Of a stretch of 38,811 nucleotides of DNA, positions 1 through 9,358 are shown in pieces. This DNA comes from Ignavibacteria bacterium (GTDB taxonomy: Bacteria; Bacteroidota; Ignavibacteria; Kapaibacteriales; UBA2268): the NCBI GenBank assembly GCA_016844745.1, contig JAERMQ010000035.1, positions 1-38,811 of the forward strand, given 5' to 3'. The notes under the pieces were generated by a model. It was given only the letters and a program-made list of their open reading frames with translations, did no database searches and was not told where the DNA came from. The translations under genes were made by a program, and so were the position numbers. Within the stretch, counting starts at the first letter, position 1. Each line of letters opens with the position of its first letter.

Positions 1-21
1 AGACTGTTGAAAAAGTCAGGA

Positions 22-102
22 AGAATGTCATTCTGAACGAAGTGAAGAATCCAGAAGCCGCATTGGGACTGGATTCTTCACTTCGTTCAGAATGACATTT
101 CT
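22..102. repeat. Dispersed palindromic repeat, full copy
   Basis: The arms at 22-54 and 69-102 are almost perfect reverse complements (about 32 bp) around a 14-base centre. The arm core is GTCATTCTGAACGAAGTGAA. Further, less complete copies lie at 3911-3970, 8418-8480, 15195-15271 and 37322-37423. An outer pair (gttgaaaaa near 7-15 and tttttcaac near 114-122) extends the symmetry. It looks like a MITE- or REP-like interspersed element; there is no coding capacity. Confidence 0.85.
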
Positions 103-421
103 CCATTTAATTTGTTTTTCAACAACCTCTTAGTGTTCTTTGTGTTAAAATTTCTTCTATTAATTTTTTTTACCACAAAGAGCTCAAAGGTATGCACAAA
201 GTACACAAAGGATTTGCTTCTACCAAATCAAAGAACGCGCCAATGCAAAGATAAATAATGAAAATGAAACAGCTAAAAAATGATTTTAAAAGGATTTAAA
301 GATAATTCCAATTAGGCACTAAACTGAAACCTGTCAAAACATAAGAAATGAATTTTTTCTTATGTTTATGATATTTTTGTTATTTTGTAAAAGTTAGTTA
401 CTTAATTTCTTCTATTTCATT
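103..421. other. Non-coding leader before the restriction-modification operon
   Basis: No gene is visible. The stretch is very AT-rich and holds a low-complexity segment at about 172-212 made of variants of the word cacaaag, then a T-rich run before the start codon at 422. No tRNA-like cloverleaf or terminator was recognised. Confidence 0.5.
372..379 (+). promoter_or_regulatory. Possible Bacteroidetes-type -7 box (TATTTTTG)
   Basis: TATTTTTG fits the TAnnTTTG -7 consensus known for Bacteroidetes and lies 42 bases before the start codon at 422. No TTG -33 element is seen at the usual distance, and such words are common by chance in DNA this AT-rich, so this is only a weak candidate. Confidence 0.2.
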
Positions 422-3400
422 ATGAACGAAATAAATCTTATAATTGAACTCGAAAAGTTAAAAGAACTCATTGAAAGATTCAATAATAATATTGAAATTT
501 ATAAAAGTTCGAGATACGACGAAGAAAATACTAAGATTGATTTTATCGATAAGTTCTTTGGTTTGCTTGGATGGGATGTTTACAATTCTACCGGTGCTTC
601 GGAAGATTTCAGGGAGGTCATAAGGGAAGATAAAGTTGTTATTCAGGGACGTCCTAAATCCCCGGACTATTCATTCAAAATTGGAAGAGAGCGTCAGTTT
701 TTTGTAGAAGCAAAAAAGCCTATTGTCAATATTCATGATGATGTACATTCAGCATTTCAGCTTAGAAGGTACGCTTATACTGCCGGTTTGCCTATTTCCA
801 TTCTAACTGATTTTGAGGAATTTTCGATTTACGATTCAAGTATAAAACCTAAAGAATCCGATAATGCTTCGGTTGCAAGAATTTTCTATTGCAAATACAC
901 AGATTATGTAAAGCATTGGGATTTTATTAATGAAACAATCTCAAAGCAAGCAGTATGGCAAGGGAAATTAAAAAAATACACAGCAGATAACACAAAGAAA
1001 AAGGGAACTCAATCAGTAGATAAAGAACTACTTCAACTTATTGAAACCTGGAGATTAGAACTTGCCAGGAATATAGCTCTCAGGAACAAAGAATTAGACA
1101 TATATCAATTGAATGAAGCCGTTCAAACGATTATCGACCGGATTATCTTTCTTCGCATGGCTGAAGACCGAAATACGGAAATTTATGCAACACTCCAAAA
1201 ACATGCTACTCAAAAAAATATTTATGAAATATTAGTTCAGTACTTCCAATCCGCAAATAATAAATATAATTCAGGACTTTTTGCATCTAATCTATGGATG
1301 GATAGCCTCGTTATCGAGGATAAAATATTTAAATCGATAATAAATAATTTATATTATCCCATGCCTTATGAGTTTTCTGTTCTTCCAATTGAAATATTGG
1401 GGCAGATTTATGAGCAGTTCTTAGGGAAAACAATTACTCTATCAAGCAGGCATGTAGCAAGTGTGGAAGAAAAGCCCGAAGTTCGCAAAGCCGGAGGAGT
1501 ATATTACACTCCAAAATACATTGTGGATTATATTGTTGAAAATACGGTTGGGAAAAAGATTGAAAATAAAGCTCCAAAAGATATTGAAACGTTGTCGATA
1601 CTTGATACTGCTTGTGGAAGTGGGAGTTTTTTAGTAGGTGCCTATAAGTTTTTACTGCAATATCATTTGGAATATTATAAAAATAATGGAATTATTAAAA
1701 AGGCAGTAAAAGAAGGTAGAATCTACGAAGCCGGGAAAAATGATTTAAGACTGAGCATAAGGGAAAAGAAGAAAATCCTCCTCAATAACATTTATGGTGT
1801 TGATATTGATAAACAGGCTGTCGAGGTTACAAAACTTTCTTTGCTGCTTACTCTAATGGAAGGTGAAATCGTTGAGAGCCGCGGTGAATTATTCCTTAAG
1901 AGCATTTCGGAAGCGCTCTTGCCAAATCTCGATAATAATATTAAATGCGGCAATTCACTTATCGGAACTGATTTTTATGCTGATAAAAACCTTGAGCTAT
2001 TTGATAGGCACGAACAAAGAAAACTCAATTGTTTCGATTGGGAAGAAGAATTCCCGCAGATTTTCAAAGGGAAGAAAGAAAGATTTGATAAGGAATATTT
2101 TGAAGACAATCTAAAAAAGGGAGTTGAAACAGCAAAAGCAGCCATAGACATATCAAAAGCTGCGTTTAAATATATTAATACTTCTTATGAATATGCAAAG
2201 AAATTTGATTTGGTTAAGGAGCCGGAAATTGGGTATTATGCAGATGGCGGTGGCGGTGGCTTTGATGTGGTTATAGGAAATCCGCCGTATGTTAATGCTA
2301 TCAATTTGGTTGAAATATATCAAAAGGAAAGGGATTATTTAACAAAATCGAAAAAATTTAAATCCACTTATCAAAAATGGGATTTGTATATTCCTTTTAT
2401 TGAAAAGGGATTAAATTTATTAAAAGATAGAGGGTATTTATCTATGATTATTCCCTATCCATTCACTAACCAATTATATGCTAAAATTCTTAGAGAACTC
2501 ATAATAAACCAATATAAATTAATCGAAATCGCCGATTTATCTAACGAAAAGGTTTTTAAAGATGCCGTCGTTACTAATTGCATAATAGTTATTTCAAATG
2601 ATAAATCAACAGATAATATATCTATCTCAAAGATTAATAATCAAATAATTCAATTTTCTGAAACTAAAAAGATTGACGATTTAGTGATAGATAAAAAGAA
2701 TTATGTCTGGGATTTACAATCTGGCAGAAAAAATTTAATAAAAAATCTATCATATAAAACCCTTGGGGATTATTGTTTTATAAGTAAAGGAATGGTACTA
2801 AATGCAGATGAATACAAAGCAAAAGGAAAATTTAAAAAAGAAGATTTAATATCAGATATTAAAACTGAAATATATATTAAAGAATATACAGAAGCAAAAG
2901 ATATTGAGCGTTTTTATATTAATAGAATTCGATTTTTAGAATGGAATACAAAAAGGATACCAACTTTAATCAGCAGACCTACATTTCCTGAATTATATGA
3001 AGTTCCAAAAATCATGATAACGAAAATAGGAAACTTAAAAGGCACTATAGATTTAAACAACTTATATTGCGACCAAACAATAAGAATTCTTGTCCTTTGG
3101 AAATTTTTAAAAGGGATTAACAATAAAAGTATTAATAATAGTATTAAAAGGTGGTATAATTTTTCAAGAGTGGAATTAGAATCAAACTCCAAAAATATTA
3201 ACTATTGTTATTTATTAGGCATAATCAATTCTAAACTTGGAAATTATTTTTTAAATGAAATTAGGGGTGTCGGTAATATTGATATCAATCCTGAATATTT
3301 AAAAAACATTCCAATTCGAACCATCGATTTCACCAACAAAACCGAAAAAGCTCAGCACGACCGCATGGTCTCCCTCGTCGAACAAATGCTCGAAGCACAA

Positions 3401-3550
3401 AAAGAAGCCCATAGCGATAAAAATATAACCGATACCGATAAAAAACTCATAAATCAGCGAATCAAAATCTTAGATAAGCAAATCGATAACCTCGTTTATG
3501 AACTTTATGGGCTAACCGAGGAGGAAATAAAAATTGTGGAGGGGGAATAG
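422..3550 (+). CDS. Type IIG-like restriction-modification enzyme (Eco57I/TaqI-type)
   Basis: This 1042-residue protein probably cuts DNA and methylates adenine at the same site from a single chain. The N-terminus looks like a PD-(D/E)xK nuclease: Asp82 in PDYSF, then Glu96-x-Lys98 in VEAKK. A helical linker follows. The N6-adenine methyltransferase domain has motif I DTACGSGSF at 395-403 and catalytic NPPY at 620-623. The remaining ~400 residues fit a target-recognition region. Between FDWEEEFPQ (about 538-546) and FDVVIGNPPY there is an unusual ~60-residue helical insert ending in five glycines. No separate specificity or methylase subunit is nearby, which supports the one-polypeptide reading. 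A small gene follows without a gap. A BREX PglX-like methylase is the main alternative, but the N-terminal nuclease motif argues against it. Recognition sequence unknown. Confidence 0.88.
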   Translation: MNEINLIIELEKLKELIERFNNNIEIYKSSRYDEENTKIDFIDKFFGLLGWDVYNSTGASEDFREVIREDKVVIQGRPKSPDYSFKIGRERQFFVEAKKPIVNIHDDVHSAFQLRRYAYTAGLPISILTDFEEFSIYDSSIKPKESDNASVARIFYCKYTDYVKHWDFINETISKQAVWQGKLKKYTADNTKKKGTQSVDKELLQLIETWRLELARNIALRNKELDIYQLNEAVQTIIDRIIFLRMAEDRNTEIYATLQKHATQKNIYEILVQYFQSANNKYNSGLFASNLWMDSLVIEDKIFKSIINNLYYPMPYEFSVLPIEILGQIYEQFLGKTITLSSRHVASVEEKPEVRKAGGVYYTPKYIVDYIVENTVGKKIENKAPKDIETLSILDTACGSGSFLVGAYKFLLQYHLEYYKNNGIIKKAVKEGRIYEAGKNDLRLSIREKKKILLNNIYGVDIDKQAVEVTKLSLLLTLMEGEIVESRGELFLKSISEALLPNLDNNIKCGNSLIGTDFYADKNLELFDRHEQRKLNCFDWEEEFPQIFKGKKERFDKEYFEDNLKKGVETAKAAIDISKAAFKYINTSYEYAKKFDLVKEPEIGYYADGGGGGFDVVIGNPPYVNAINLVEIYQKERDYLTKSKKFKSTYQKWDLYIPFIEKGLNLLKDRGYLSMIIPYPFTNQLYAKILRELIINQYKLIEIADLSNEKVFKDAVVTNCIIVISNDKSTDNISISKINNQIIQFSETKKIDDLVIDKKNYVWDLQSGRKNLIKNLSYKTLGDYCFISKGMVLNADEYKAKGKFKKEDLISDIKTEIYIKEYTEAKDIERFYINRIRFLEWNTKRIPTLISRPTFPELYEVPKIMITKIGNLKGTIDLNNLYCDQTIRILVLWKFLKGINNKSINNSIKRWYNFSRVELESNSKNINYCYLLGIINSKLGNYFLNEIRGVGNIDINPEYLKNIPIRTIDFTNKTEKAQHDRMVSLVEQMLEAQKEAHSDKNITDTDKKLINQRIKILDKQIDNLVYELYGLTEEEIKIVEGE

Positions 3551-3883
3551 ATGATGGATTATGAACAAAAATTTGAAGATTTATCATCATTACAAAAGGA
3601 ATTATATAAATCAATTTCTGGTTTTGAATATGTTGATAACTCATTAGAAGGTAGTTTTACAACTAACAGACCTTATGATAAAGACTGGGATTTATCTCCT
3701 TGGCTTTTTTTATTTCAATTTCATAAAGATACAGGATATTTACTTTGTGAGTTAAACCACAGAATGACAAATAATAGACCTTTTGGATGGGATTTTTACG
3801 GAAATGAATTACCTTATGAAATTATTAAAACTATTTACCCAATAGAAGTAAACCTGGTTTTCATAAAAGAAATTAATGATTAA
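3551..3883 (+). CDS. Small hypothetical protein, cotranscribed with the RM enzyme
   Basis: A 110-residue soluble, acidic and aromatic-rich protein of a family I do not recognise. It has no signal peptide, membrane segment or DNA-binding motif that I can see. The start codon directly abuts the stop codon of the restriction-modification gene, and GGGGG just upstream can act as the ribosome site. A second ATG immediately follows, so the start could be 3554. The tight coupling suggests a function tied to the restriction system (control, immunity or anti-restriction accessory), but the sequence itself does not show one. Confidence 0.7.
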   Translation: MMDYEQKFEDLSSLQKELYKSISGFEYVDNSLEGSFTTNRPYDKDWDLSPWLFLFQFHKDTGYLLCELNHRMTNNRPFGWDFYGNELPYEIIKTIYPIEVNLVFIKEIND

Positions 3884-3910
3884 TTGAGACCTCTGAAAAA
3901 TTTCATTAGT

Positions 3911-3970
3911 TAGCGAAGTGAAGAATCCATAAGCAGTATTGGGACTGGTTCGTTCAGAATGACATTCTTA
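3911..3970. repeat. Dispersed palindromic repeat, degenerate copy
   Basis: Left arm gcgaagtgaagaatcca and right arm ggttcgttcagaatgacatt match the family at 22-102. The right arm has lost about 10 bases (ggattcttcacttcg reduced to ggttcg), so the hairpin is imperfect. It lies 3' of the restriction-modification operon. Confidence 0.7.
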
Positions 3971-4049
3971 TTGGCTTTTGAGACAGCCTCTGTAAATTGT
4001 ACCTTCAAAAATTTTTCCCTTATGGGATATAAGATGTTTCCCAAATCCC

Positions 4050-4072
4050 CAGTCAGAAGGAACTTCTGACTG
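4050..4072. other. Perfect 10-bp hairpin upstream of the glycosyltransferase gene
   Basis: CAGTCAGAAG, loop GAA, CTTCTGACTG form a perfect stem-loop, extended by CCC/GGG across a small bulge. There is no T-run, so it is not a standard intrinsic terminator. It lies 88 bases before the start codon at 4160 and could be a leader structure or part of another repeat. Confidence 0.55.
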
Positions 4073-4159
4073 TAGGGTAAGGGATAATATATTCTCCTGA
4101 AATTTTAGCATAATTTTTGCTGTAACTAAAAAAGTTATATTATAATAAAAAGGATAATT

Positions 4160-6454
4160 ATGCAATATCCCGAATTATCGGTTTGTATAATAGTTTTAAA
4201 TGAAGAAAAAATGCTTGGCGATTGCCTTGAATCGGTCAAGCCCTATTCTTCGGAAATAATTTTAGTCGATACCGGCTCTGATGACAGAACATTAGAAATA
4301 GCCGAAAAATATGGCTGCCGAATAATAAAATCGCATTGGAACGACGATTTTGCCGAAGCGCGTAACTTAGCATTGGCAGCGGCTCAATATCCATATATTC
4401 TCAGTATCGATGCCGATGAAAGATTGCTCAATGGTGAATTATTGAAAGAAATTATTCTACAAAGTCCTGCGGGAACTGGCGGCTGGCTTATTGAAGTTGT
4501 TTCAGAAGCCAGGCGCAATGATGGCGGTCTTGATACATTCACAACAAATTTACTAAGGCTTTTTGTAAATCATAAAGATGTCAGATTTTCGGGTATTATT
4601 CATGAACAAATATTAGAATCAGTACTGAAAGCCGGATTCACAATTCATAATACACCACTAAAATTCGTCCATTTGGGTTACACCCACTCTCCCGACGAAA
4701 TGCGAATTAAACAAAGCCGTAACCTAATATTGTTAGATAAAGCCCTGGCAGCCGATACAAATAATGCACATAATTTATATCAACGCGGAAAAACCCATTT
4801 GGCTTTAGGTGATTTGGAAAAAGCCGAAAGGGACATGTCTCGTTCTATCGATATGGCTGCTCCCGGAAGCGCGATTCTGCCTCAGGCTTTGAATTACGGT
4901 GGAATCGTTGCATTTCAAAGAAAAGATTTCGAAGTCGCATTACAAAGAGCCGAAAGGTCGCTGTCAATTGTAGAAAATCAGCAATTTGGAAATTACATCA
5001 AAGCCGAAGCGCTGATGGCTATGGGTAATTTCCGGGATGGATTGGCTGCGTTTGAAAAGATGAGTGAAGCCCGCAATGCCGACGATGTGATGACAAAAAT
5101 AATCGGTGATTATTATTTACCAATGGAACAATATCACTACCGGTGCGGGTGCTGCTATGTTGGAATGAAACAATATTACCGGGCAAAGCAGGAATTCCAG
5201 AAAGGGAATAAATTAAATCCGTCGGATTCGAGCAATATTGTTGGACTGGCAAATGTAGCCTATCAATTCGAGAATTTCGATGAAGCTAAGCGTTTACTAA
5301 ATGATGCACTCAAGCTTAGTCCGGGCAGTAAAGAAATATTAACGTTTATTAAACAAGTTGAGAATGCAATGTTATCACAGCAAACAGATATGATGATGAA
5401 TACTAAATTGTCCCAATCAAGTGAGCGACCATTACTCTCGCTTTGCATGATTGTTAAAAACGAAGAGAAGCAACTGCCGGACTGCCTTGAAAGTGTGAGG
5501 GGAGTAGCAGATGAAATAATAATAGTAGATACCGGTTCGACCGATTCCACTAAACAAATAGCCCAAAGGTATGGAGCAAAGATTTTCAATTTCCCATGGA
5601 TAGATGATTTTGCGGCAGCCCGCAACGAATCAATCCGACATGCAACAGGCGAATGGCTCCTATACTTAGATGCTGATGAAAGATTGTCGATACAAAGCAG
5701 GGAGAAATTGAGGAATTTACTATTAAACGCCGGTAAAGATATTGGAGGATATATCTGTACAATCGAAAGCCCGCACTTACAGCTTGACGGCAGCTCAGAA
5801 ATGCACCGCGGCGGCTATCCAAGGATTTTCAGGAATTACGGTTATCCAAATATTATTTTCAAAGGACGGGTTCACGAGCAAATCACGCCATCAATATTCG
5901 CATTGGGTAAATTAATCGACTTGTCGGATATAGTGATAAGTCATTTGGGATATAATGTTAATCGCGAAACCATGGAGAGTAAAATCAAACGCAATTACAG
6001 TATGTTGATTCGTCATGTTCAGGAAGAACCATTGAACGGTTATGCATGGTTTCAGTTGGGGCAGACACTTGCACAAATGTTTTTATTTAAGGAAGCAGAA
6101 TCAGCAATTCGCTTTGCGATCGAAAACGGCGAATTATCGGATTCTGTCTATGCAAGCGCTTCATCGACACTTGCTCAATTTGTTGGTAATCAGCGGAAAT
6201 TCGATGAGGCATTGTTCTGGGCAGAGCGTTCGCTTGAGAAAGCTCCAAATCAGGTATTTGCTCTGAATATAAAAGCGTATTCATTATTATATCTCGACCG
6301 TGCAGCAGAAGCAGAGCTTCTCTTTCTCGAAGTGAGACGTCGCCTTCAGCAAAACAGGGGTGTACCCCGCTCGGGATTTGATATTGATATACCTGAAAAA
6401 GTTATTGAGCAAGGGCTTGCCGAAGCAAGGAAGAAAATTGGAAAGAATTACTAA
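4160..6454 (+). CDS. Tandem-duplicated family 2 glycosyltransferase with TPR repeats
   Basis: This 764-residue protein is built of two homologous halves. Each half has a GT-A (family 2) glycosyltransferase domain followed by TPR-like helices. Half one has SVCIIVLNEE near the start, DTGSDDRT at 37-44 and metal-binding Asp-Ala-Asp at 84-86. Half two repeats these as SLCMIVKNEE from about 427, DTGSTDST at 457-464 and Asp-Ala-Asp at 504-506. Both halves keep HEQI about 65 residues after DAD. TPR helices fill about 200-400 and 630-760. No signal peptide or membrane segment is seen, so it should be cytoplasmic. Related GT2-TPR proteins glycosylate peptides or surface polysaccharides; donor and acceptor are unknown here. 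AAAGGA precedes the start. Confidence 0.88.
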   Translation: MQYPELSVCIIVLNEEKMLGDCLESVKPYSSEIILVDTGSDDRTLEIAEKYGCRIIKSHWNDDFAEARNLALAAAQYPYILSIDADERLLNGELLKEIILQSPAGTGGWLIEVVSEARRNDGGLDTFTTNLLRLFVNHKDVRFSGIIHEQILESVLKAGFTIHNTPLKFVHLGYTHSPDEMRIKQSRNLILLDKALAADTNNAHNLYQRGKTHLALGDLEKAERDMSRSIDMAAPGSAILPQALNYGGIVAFQRKDFEVALQRAERSLSIVENQQFGNYIKAEALMAMGNFRDGLAAFEKMSEARNADDVMTKIIGDYYLPMEQYHYRCGCCYVGMKQYYRAKQEFQKGNKLNPSDSSNIVGLANVAYQFENFDEAKRLLNDALKLSPGSKEILTFIKQVENAMLSQQTDMMMNTKLSQSSERPLLSLCMIVKNEEKQLPDCLESVRGVADEIIIVDTGSTDSTKQIAQRYGAKIFNFPWIDDFAAARNESIRHATGEWLLYLDADERLSIQSREKLRNLLLNAGKDIGGYICTIESPHLQLDGSSEMHRGGYPRIFRNYGYPNIIFKGRVHEQITPSIFALGKLIDLSDIVISHLGYNVNRETMESKIKRNYSMLIRHVQEEPLNGYAWFQLGQTLAQMFLFKEAESAIRFAIENGELSDSVYASASSTLAQFVGNQRKFDEALFWAERSLEKAPNQVFALNIKAYSLLYLDRAAEAELLFLEVRRRLQQNRGVPRSGFDIDIPEKVIEQGLAEARKKIGKNY

Positions 6455-6514
6455 TTATTAATTACTAATTACTAATTTATTTATAACTAATAACTTATAA
6501 CTAATTTTAGAATT
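6453..6514. repeat. Low-complexity TAATTACTAAT-type repeat
   Basis: After the glycosyltransferase stop the spacer is made of short overlapping variants of attactaatt and ataacttataacta. It is simple-sequence DNA with no coding or hairpin signal, in a 143-base gap before the ABC transporter. Confidence 0.5.
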
Positions 6515-6597
6515 TTAATATTTTAATGAATTTAACTACAACAAATTAGCTTCATTCACGTTAATTAAAAGTTTGAAATTTTAGATTTTTAGTTAAC

Positions 6598-8361
6598 ATG
6601 GCAGAACAAACTCAAAGCGACAAGGAATTCAAAGATATAGATTTCCGCTTACTCAAGCGACTGATTAAATTCTTAAAACCATATAAAAAGTTTGTGGTTT
6701 ATGCACTACTTCTGGCGATTTTCGGTTCGGCATTGGGTCCACTCAGACCTTATCTTACAAAAATTGCAATTGATAATTATATAGCTTCATCCGACTGGAA
6801 CGGGTTATTATGGATTATAATTCTCATTTTCGGACTTCTCATCATTCATTCGGCAGCACAGTTCTTCTTATCGTATATAATGCAATTTTCAGGACAGAAT
6901 GTATTGAATGATATACGGATAAAATTACATAAGCACATACTGGCATTATCAAACCGTTTCCATGATACAAATCCCGTCGGCAGGCTTGTAACGCGTGTTA
7001 CAAATGATATCGAAGCATTAAATGAGCTGTTTTCATCCGGCGTTGTTATGATTATAGCAGATTTTCTGTTAATCATGTGGATTATCGGATTCATGCTTTT
7101 TACAAATGTTACTTTAGCTTTATTGACTCTGGCTGTTATGCCTGTTTTAATCATGGCATCAATAGCATTCCGAAGTAAGGTAAGAGAGACTTTCCGTGCA
7201 ATCAGGGGAGATGTTGCGAAAATGAATTCATTCCTGAATGAGTTTATAAGCGGAATCGTAACGGTAAAAATATTTGCCCAGGAAAAATACCAGAATGAGA
7301 AATTTGATGGTATCAATACTTCAATACGTGATTTATGGAATAGAACAATATTTTATTATGCTCTTTTCTTTCCTATTGTCGAGTTTCTAAGTACGCTGAC
7401 TCTTGGAATTATATTATGGTATGCTGCAAAGAACATTTTATCAACGGAAATAACTGTTGGTGTTATTATTGCATTTACTCAATATGCCGAAATGTTCTTC
7501 CGTCCGATTAGGGATTTAACGGAAAAATACACAACGCTACAAAGTTCGATGGCATCTGCGGAACGAATTTTCGGATTACTTGATACAAATGAATTTCTTG
7601 AAGATTTGCCCGAAGCTCGAAGTATTGATGAATTCAAAGAAAGCATAGAATTTAAAAATGTATGCTTCAGCTATGATGGTGATAAGCAGGTATTGAAGAA
7701 CATTTCCTTTAAAATAAATAAAGGTGAAACGGTCGCAATTGTTGGCGCTACCGGCTCAGGGAAAACTTCGATTGTGAATTTACTCTGTCGGTTCTATGAT
7801 TACCAGACAGGAGAAATTCTAATCGATGGAAAAGATATTAGAACAATAAAACAGGAATCCCTGAGAAGCCGAATAGCACTCGTTATGCAGGAGGTGTTTT
7901 TATTTTCCGGCAGTATCGGTTTCAATATCACATTGGGTGAAGAATCGATAACAAAGGAGGAAACCAGACTTGCGGCTCTGGCTCTGGGCGCTGCCGAATT
8001 TATTGAGAAGCTCCCTGATGCCTACGATTCGGTTATTGAGCCTCGTGGTACTAATTTATCTTCCGGTCAAAGACAGCTTATCTCTTTCTGCAGGGCTTTT
8101 GCCTCCAACCCTGAAATCCTCATTCTTGACGAAGCTACTTCTAATATCGATTCGGAAACCGAGAAATTAATCGAAATTTCGCTTGGGAAGCTGCTCGGAG
8201 AGCGCACATCGTTGGTTATTGCACATAGGTTATCAACAATCAAGCGAGCGGATAAAATTCTTGTCCTCCATCATGGAGAGCTCAGGGAAACAGGTACTCA
8301 TGAGGAATTGCTGAACAATGATGGATTATATGCCAAGCTTTATAGGTTGCAATTTAATTAA
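6598..8361 (+). CDS. MsbA-like ABC exporter (fused membrane and ATPase domains)
   Basis: A 587-residue half-transporter that should dimerise in the inner membrane and export a lipid, drug or glycoconjugate. Residues ~30-300 form the six-helix type I exporter domain. The ATPase domain follows from ~350: Walker A GATGSGKT at 383-390, Q-loop at about Gln431, signature LSSGQRQ at 487-493, Walker B ILILDE at 507-512 and switch His543 in IAHRLST. All catalytic positions are intact. It follows a glycosyltransferase gene after 143 bases, so a role in envelope or glycan export is possible, but the substrate cannot be read from the sequence. No clear Shine-Dalgarno precedes the ATG. Confidence 0.93.
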   Translation: MAEQTQSDKEFKDIDFRLLKRLIKFLKPYKKFVVYALLLAIFGSALGPLRPYLTKIAIDNYIASSDWNGLLWIIILIFGLLIIHSAAQFFLSYIMQFSGQNVLNDIRIKLHKHILALSNRFHDTNPVGRLVTRVTNDIEALNELFSSGVVMIIADFLLIMWIIGFMLFTNVTLALLTLAVMPVLIMASIAFRSKVRETFRAIRGDVAKMNSFLNEFISGIVTVKIFAQEKYQNEKFDGINTSIRDLWNRTIFYYALFFPIVEFLSTLTLGIILWYAAKNILSTEITVGVIIAFTQYAEMFFRPIRDLTEKYTTLQSSMASAERIFGLLDTNEFLEDLPEARSIDEFKESIEFKNVCFSYDGDKQVLKNISFKINKGETVAIVGATGSGKTSIVNLLCRFYDYQTGEILIDGKDIRTIKQESLRSRIALVMQEVFLFSGSIGFNITLGEESITKEETRLAALALGAAEFIEKLPDAYDSVIEPRGTNLSSGQRQLISFCRAFASNPEILILDEATSNIDSETEKLIEISLGKLLGERTSLVIAHRLSTIKRADKILVLHHGELRETGTHEELLNNDGLYAKLYRLQFN

Positions 8362-8417
8362 ATATTTGGCTAATTGAAGAACCCTTTCCTAAGAGACTAT
8401 ATCATTAGTCAAAAAAT

Positions 8418-8480
8418 GGGAAGAATCCACTCCCAATGCTGCTTCTGGATTCTTCACTTCGTTCAGAATGACATTCTTCC
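8418..8480. repeat. Dispersed palindromic repeat, truncated copy
   Basis: The right arm (ctggattcttcacttcgttcagaatgacattcttcc, split across 8444-8480) is complete; the left arm keeps only gggaagaatcca. It lies between the convergent ABC transporter and tag genes and may form a short hairpin with bidirectional terminator potential. Confidence 0.75.
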
Positions 8481-8536
8481 AAGTTATATATTTAATAAAA
8501 TCCAGAATTAAGAAATCAAATTCTTTTACTACGGTT

Positions 8537-9106
8537 TTACTTCCCAACTTCCTTATAACGAAAGCATGAAACAATATGGTCATTGACCATACCTGCAGCC
8601 TGCATAAATGCATAGCAAATAGTGGAACCGACAAACTTGAATCCGCGTTTTTGCATATCTTTACTCATAATATCAGAAATCTCACTTTTGGCTGGTAAAT
8701 TTTTAAGTTCGGTCCATTTATTTTTAATTGTTTTTCCTTTAGTAAACTGCCAGATATATTTATCGAAACTGCCGAATTCATCCCGTACTTTGAGGAACAT
8801 TTTTGCATTTTCGACAGTTGCGCGTACTTTTAATTTATTTCTTATAATACCCGGATTATTTAAAAGTTCTTCAATTTTCTTTTCATCGTACAGGCTGATT
8901 TTTTCAGGTTCGAACCCATCAAATGCAGCCCGTATCGATTCTCTCTTTTTCAGGATAATCGCCCAACTCAATCCTGCCTGGAAAGCATCCAATACAAGGA
9001 ATTCGAAAAGTTTACGGTCGTCGTGCAGCGGAACACCCCATTCTTTGTCATGATATTCAATCATCAAAGGTTCATTATTATGCCAGGGGCAGCTTGTTAT
9101 AATCAT
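8537..9106 (-). CDS. tag: DNA-3-methyladenine glycosylase I
   Basis: A 189-residue cytoplasmic base-excision repair enzyme that removes N3-methyladenine from alkylated DNA. Length matches the Tag family (~187). The zinc ligands known for Tag are present: Cys6 in CPWH, His19 in EYHDKEWG, and the C-terminal His and Cys in NDHIVSCF. The segment DAFQAGLSWAIILKKR is the family's signature helix-hairpin-helix region, and FKFVGSTICYAFMQAAGMVNDH is typical of the C-terminus. AGGAGG stands six bases before the ATG. It is divergent from pssA across a 252-base spacer and convergent with the ABC transporter. Confidence 0.95.
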   Translation of the reverse strand: MIITSCPWHNNEPLMIEYHDKEWGVPLHDDRKLFEFLVLDAFQAGLSWAIILKKRESIRAAFDGFEPEKISLYDEKKIEELLNNPGIIRNKLKVRATVENAKMFLKVRDEFGSFDKYIWQFTKGKTIKNKWTELKNLPAKSEISDIMSKDMQKRGFKFVGSTICYAFMQAAGMVNDHIVSCFRYKEVGK

Positions 9107-9291
9107 ATTTCCTCCTGATTAATTAAAAATGATTATTGAAAAAATATTTCAATAAAATTTGGTAAGTCAATTTAGGAATTAAATTGAAAATGCTCATGGA
9201 CAGCCACAATTGGTTAATAATTATCATAAATTTTATTCATTATACTTGCAAATTACATCAAAAAAACATTAAAAAATACAATATTTCTTTG

Positions 9292-9299
9292 TAATTTTG
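9292..9299 (+). promoter_or_regulatory. Possible -7 box for pssA (TAATTTTG)
   Basis: TAATTTTG matches the Bacteroidetes TAnnTTTG motif and lies 60 bases before the pssA ATG in the divergent tag/pssA spacer. No clear -33 TTG is placed for it, so confidence is low. Confidence 0.22.
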
Positions 9300-9358
9300 A
9301 CTTTTAATATTGGTATATAAATAGATTTTAATATTGATAAATTGATTTCATTTATAAA

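Noticed and set aside
4050..4072. Terminator of the restriction-modification operon
   Set aside because: The stem is perfect but no T-run follows and it lies 167 bases after the last stop.
6846..7316. 156-residue minus-strand frame within the ABC transporter
   Set aside because: It is opposite the conserved membrane domain, has biased composition and shows no recognisable motif.
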